Source: Chloroflexota bacterium (lineage in GTDB: Bacteria; Chloroflexota; Anaerolineae; Anaerolineales; Villigracilaceae). Taken from it: DNA of 32,619 bases. Positions 31,879 through 32,619 of the stretch are shown here, one piece after another (within the stretch, counting starts at the first letter, position 1; each line of letters opens with the position of its first letter). Location: positions 1-32,619 of the forward strand of contig SXKT01000012.1 of assembly GCA_005778035.1 (NCBI GenBank). Direction: 5' to 3'. The translations under genes and the position numbers were made by a program. A model generated the notes under the pieces. It was not told the DNA's origin. It saw nothing but the letters and a program-made list of their open reading frames with translations, and did not search any database.

Positions 31879-32619
31879 TCACTTTCTAAAATTCGAACGG
31901 CCGCGATCACCACCACGGTCTCCACCGCGCCCGTGGCCACGGTCTCCACCGCGTCCACGATCACCACCCCTGTCACCACCGGGGCGGGGGCCGCTCTTCT
32001 TGGAGTCTTTTTCCTGGGCTTCTTCCAGTGTCCAGCCTTCCAAAACGGCTTGTCGGCTCAGGCGGATCTTGCCGGCAGGGTCAATGCCGGTGACCATTAC
32101 GGTAACTTCATCACCCAGGTCGTACAATTCCTCAACCTTGTTAACACGTTCGCTGGCCAGTTGGCTAATATGAACCAAGCCATCGGTGCCTGGCAGGATC
32201 TCAACGAAAGCTCCAAAATCGGCAATGCGAACGATCTTGCCGGTGTAGATACGGCCCAGCTCCACTACCTCGCCCAAGGCCTCAACCCGTTGACGGGCGA
32301 TCTCGGCGTTTTCACCATCGGTGCTGGCAATGTATACGGTACCATCCTCTTGCACATCGATCTTGACCTTAGTCTCTTCTTGAAGCGCGCGAATGTTCTT
32401 GCCGCCGGGGCCGATCAACGCACCGATCTTATCGACAGGAATCTTGACGGTGATGATTCGGGGTGCGTGAGGTTTAAGCGATGCGCGAGGTTCAGGAACG
32501 ATTTCAAGCATTTTGCCCAAAATGAACAGTCGGGCTTCGCGTGCCTGTTCCAATGCTTCTTTCATCATGGCAGTGCTCAGCCCGCTGATCTTGATGTCCA
32601 TCTGCAGGGCGGTAATGCC
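31879..32619 (-). CDS. pnp: Polynucleotide phosphorylase, C-terminal part (truncated by the window edge)
   Basis: PNPase degrades RNA from the 3' end using phosphate. Only the last 246 residues are visible. The frame is open to the window edge, where [11 protein letters not shown] is a hallmark of the second RNase PH core; the track's Met start is internal. A KH domain follows with the GXXG loop [12 protein letters not shown]. Then comes an S1 domain ([31 protein letters not shown]). The tail after the S1 domain is a low-complexity run of GGDRG, RGGD and GHGR units that ends RSNFRK. Such RGG-type tails can bind RNA or partners such as an RNA helicase; that function is inferred here. Confidence 0.95.
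   Translation of the reverse strand, partial: GITALQMDIKISGLSTAMMKEALEQAREARLFILGKMLEIVPEPRASLKPHAPRIITVKIPVDKIGALIGPGGKNIRALQEETKVKIDVQEDGTVYIASTDGENAEIARQRVEALGEVVELGRIYTGKIVRIADFGAFVEILPGTDGLVHISQLASERVNKVEELYDLGDEVTVMVTGIDPAGKIRLSRQAVLEGWTLEEAQEKDSKKSGPRPGGDRGGDRGRGGDRGHGRGGDRGGDRGRSNFRK

Noticed and set aside
31882-31992. CRISPR-like or minisatellite repeat near the pnp end
   Set aside because: The units are short, imperfect and in frame; they encode the RGG/RGD tail of PNPase.

Overview
The window reads as chromosomal DNA from an Anaerolineae-like member of the Chloroflexota. This is inferred, not proven. It rests on the gene set: a two-NuoM complex I cluster, an ATP synthase b subunit fused to part of delta, a MalT-type LuxR regulator with the N-terminal motif common in that phylum, and a peptide-type sugar ABC transporter beside GH2 and GH3 enzymes. 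No tRNA, rRNA, CRISPR array, insertion sequence or phage gene was seen.

Region 1 (1-12.2 kb, all + strand) is energy conversion. After the tail of an unidentified membrane protein comes a tight complex I cluster containing only membrane-arm genes: nuoA, nuoH, nuoJ, nuoK, nuoL, two different nuoM genes and nuoN. The peripheral-arm genes nuoB, C, D, E, F, G and I are absent. NuoL carries an insertion of about 26 residues in its lateral-helix region, and the second NuoM has Leu where the first has the conserved TM7 Lys. A hairpin and a near-consensus promoter then lead into atpZ/I, atpB, atpE and a fused atpF-delta gene. The F1 genes (alpha, gamma, beta, epsilon) are not here. A strong terminator ends the unit.

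Region 2 (12.2-14.4 kb, + strand) holds a MurE-type peptidoglycan ligase and a GNAT acetyltransferase with overlapping stop and start codons. A candidate murE promoter has its -10 element inside the loop of the preceding terminator.

Region 3 (14.4-28.6 kb) is a carbohydrate utilisation locus. A large MalT-like regulator on the - strand is divergent from a + strand operon: lipoprotein solute-binding protein, two permeases, two ATPases, a GH2 beta-mannosidase and a GH3 beta-glucosidase. The shared 298-bp spacer contains repeated TTACC/GGTAA half-sites, two inverted repeats and one GGATGAGG match to the MalT-box core. The simplest reading is import of short beta-manno- or beta-gluco-oligosaccharides followed by cytoplasmic hydrolysis.

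Region 4 (28.6-32.6 kb, all - strand) holds an MFS transporter, a DmpA/P1-type self-cleaving aminopeptidase and a uracil-DNA-glycosylase-like protein in a likely operon. Upstream of it is the 3' part of pnp (polynucleotide phosphorylase), whose protein ends in an RGG/RGD-rich tail and whose gene ends in a clear intrinsic terminator.
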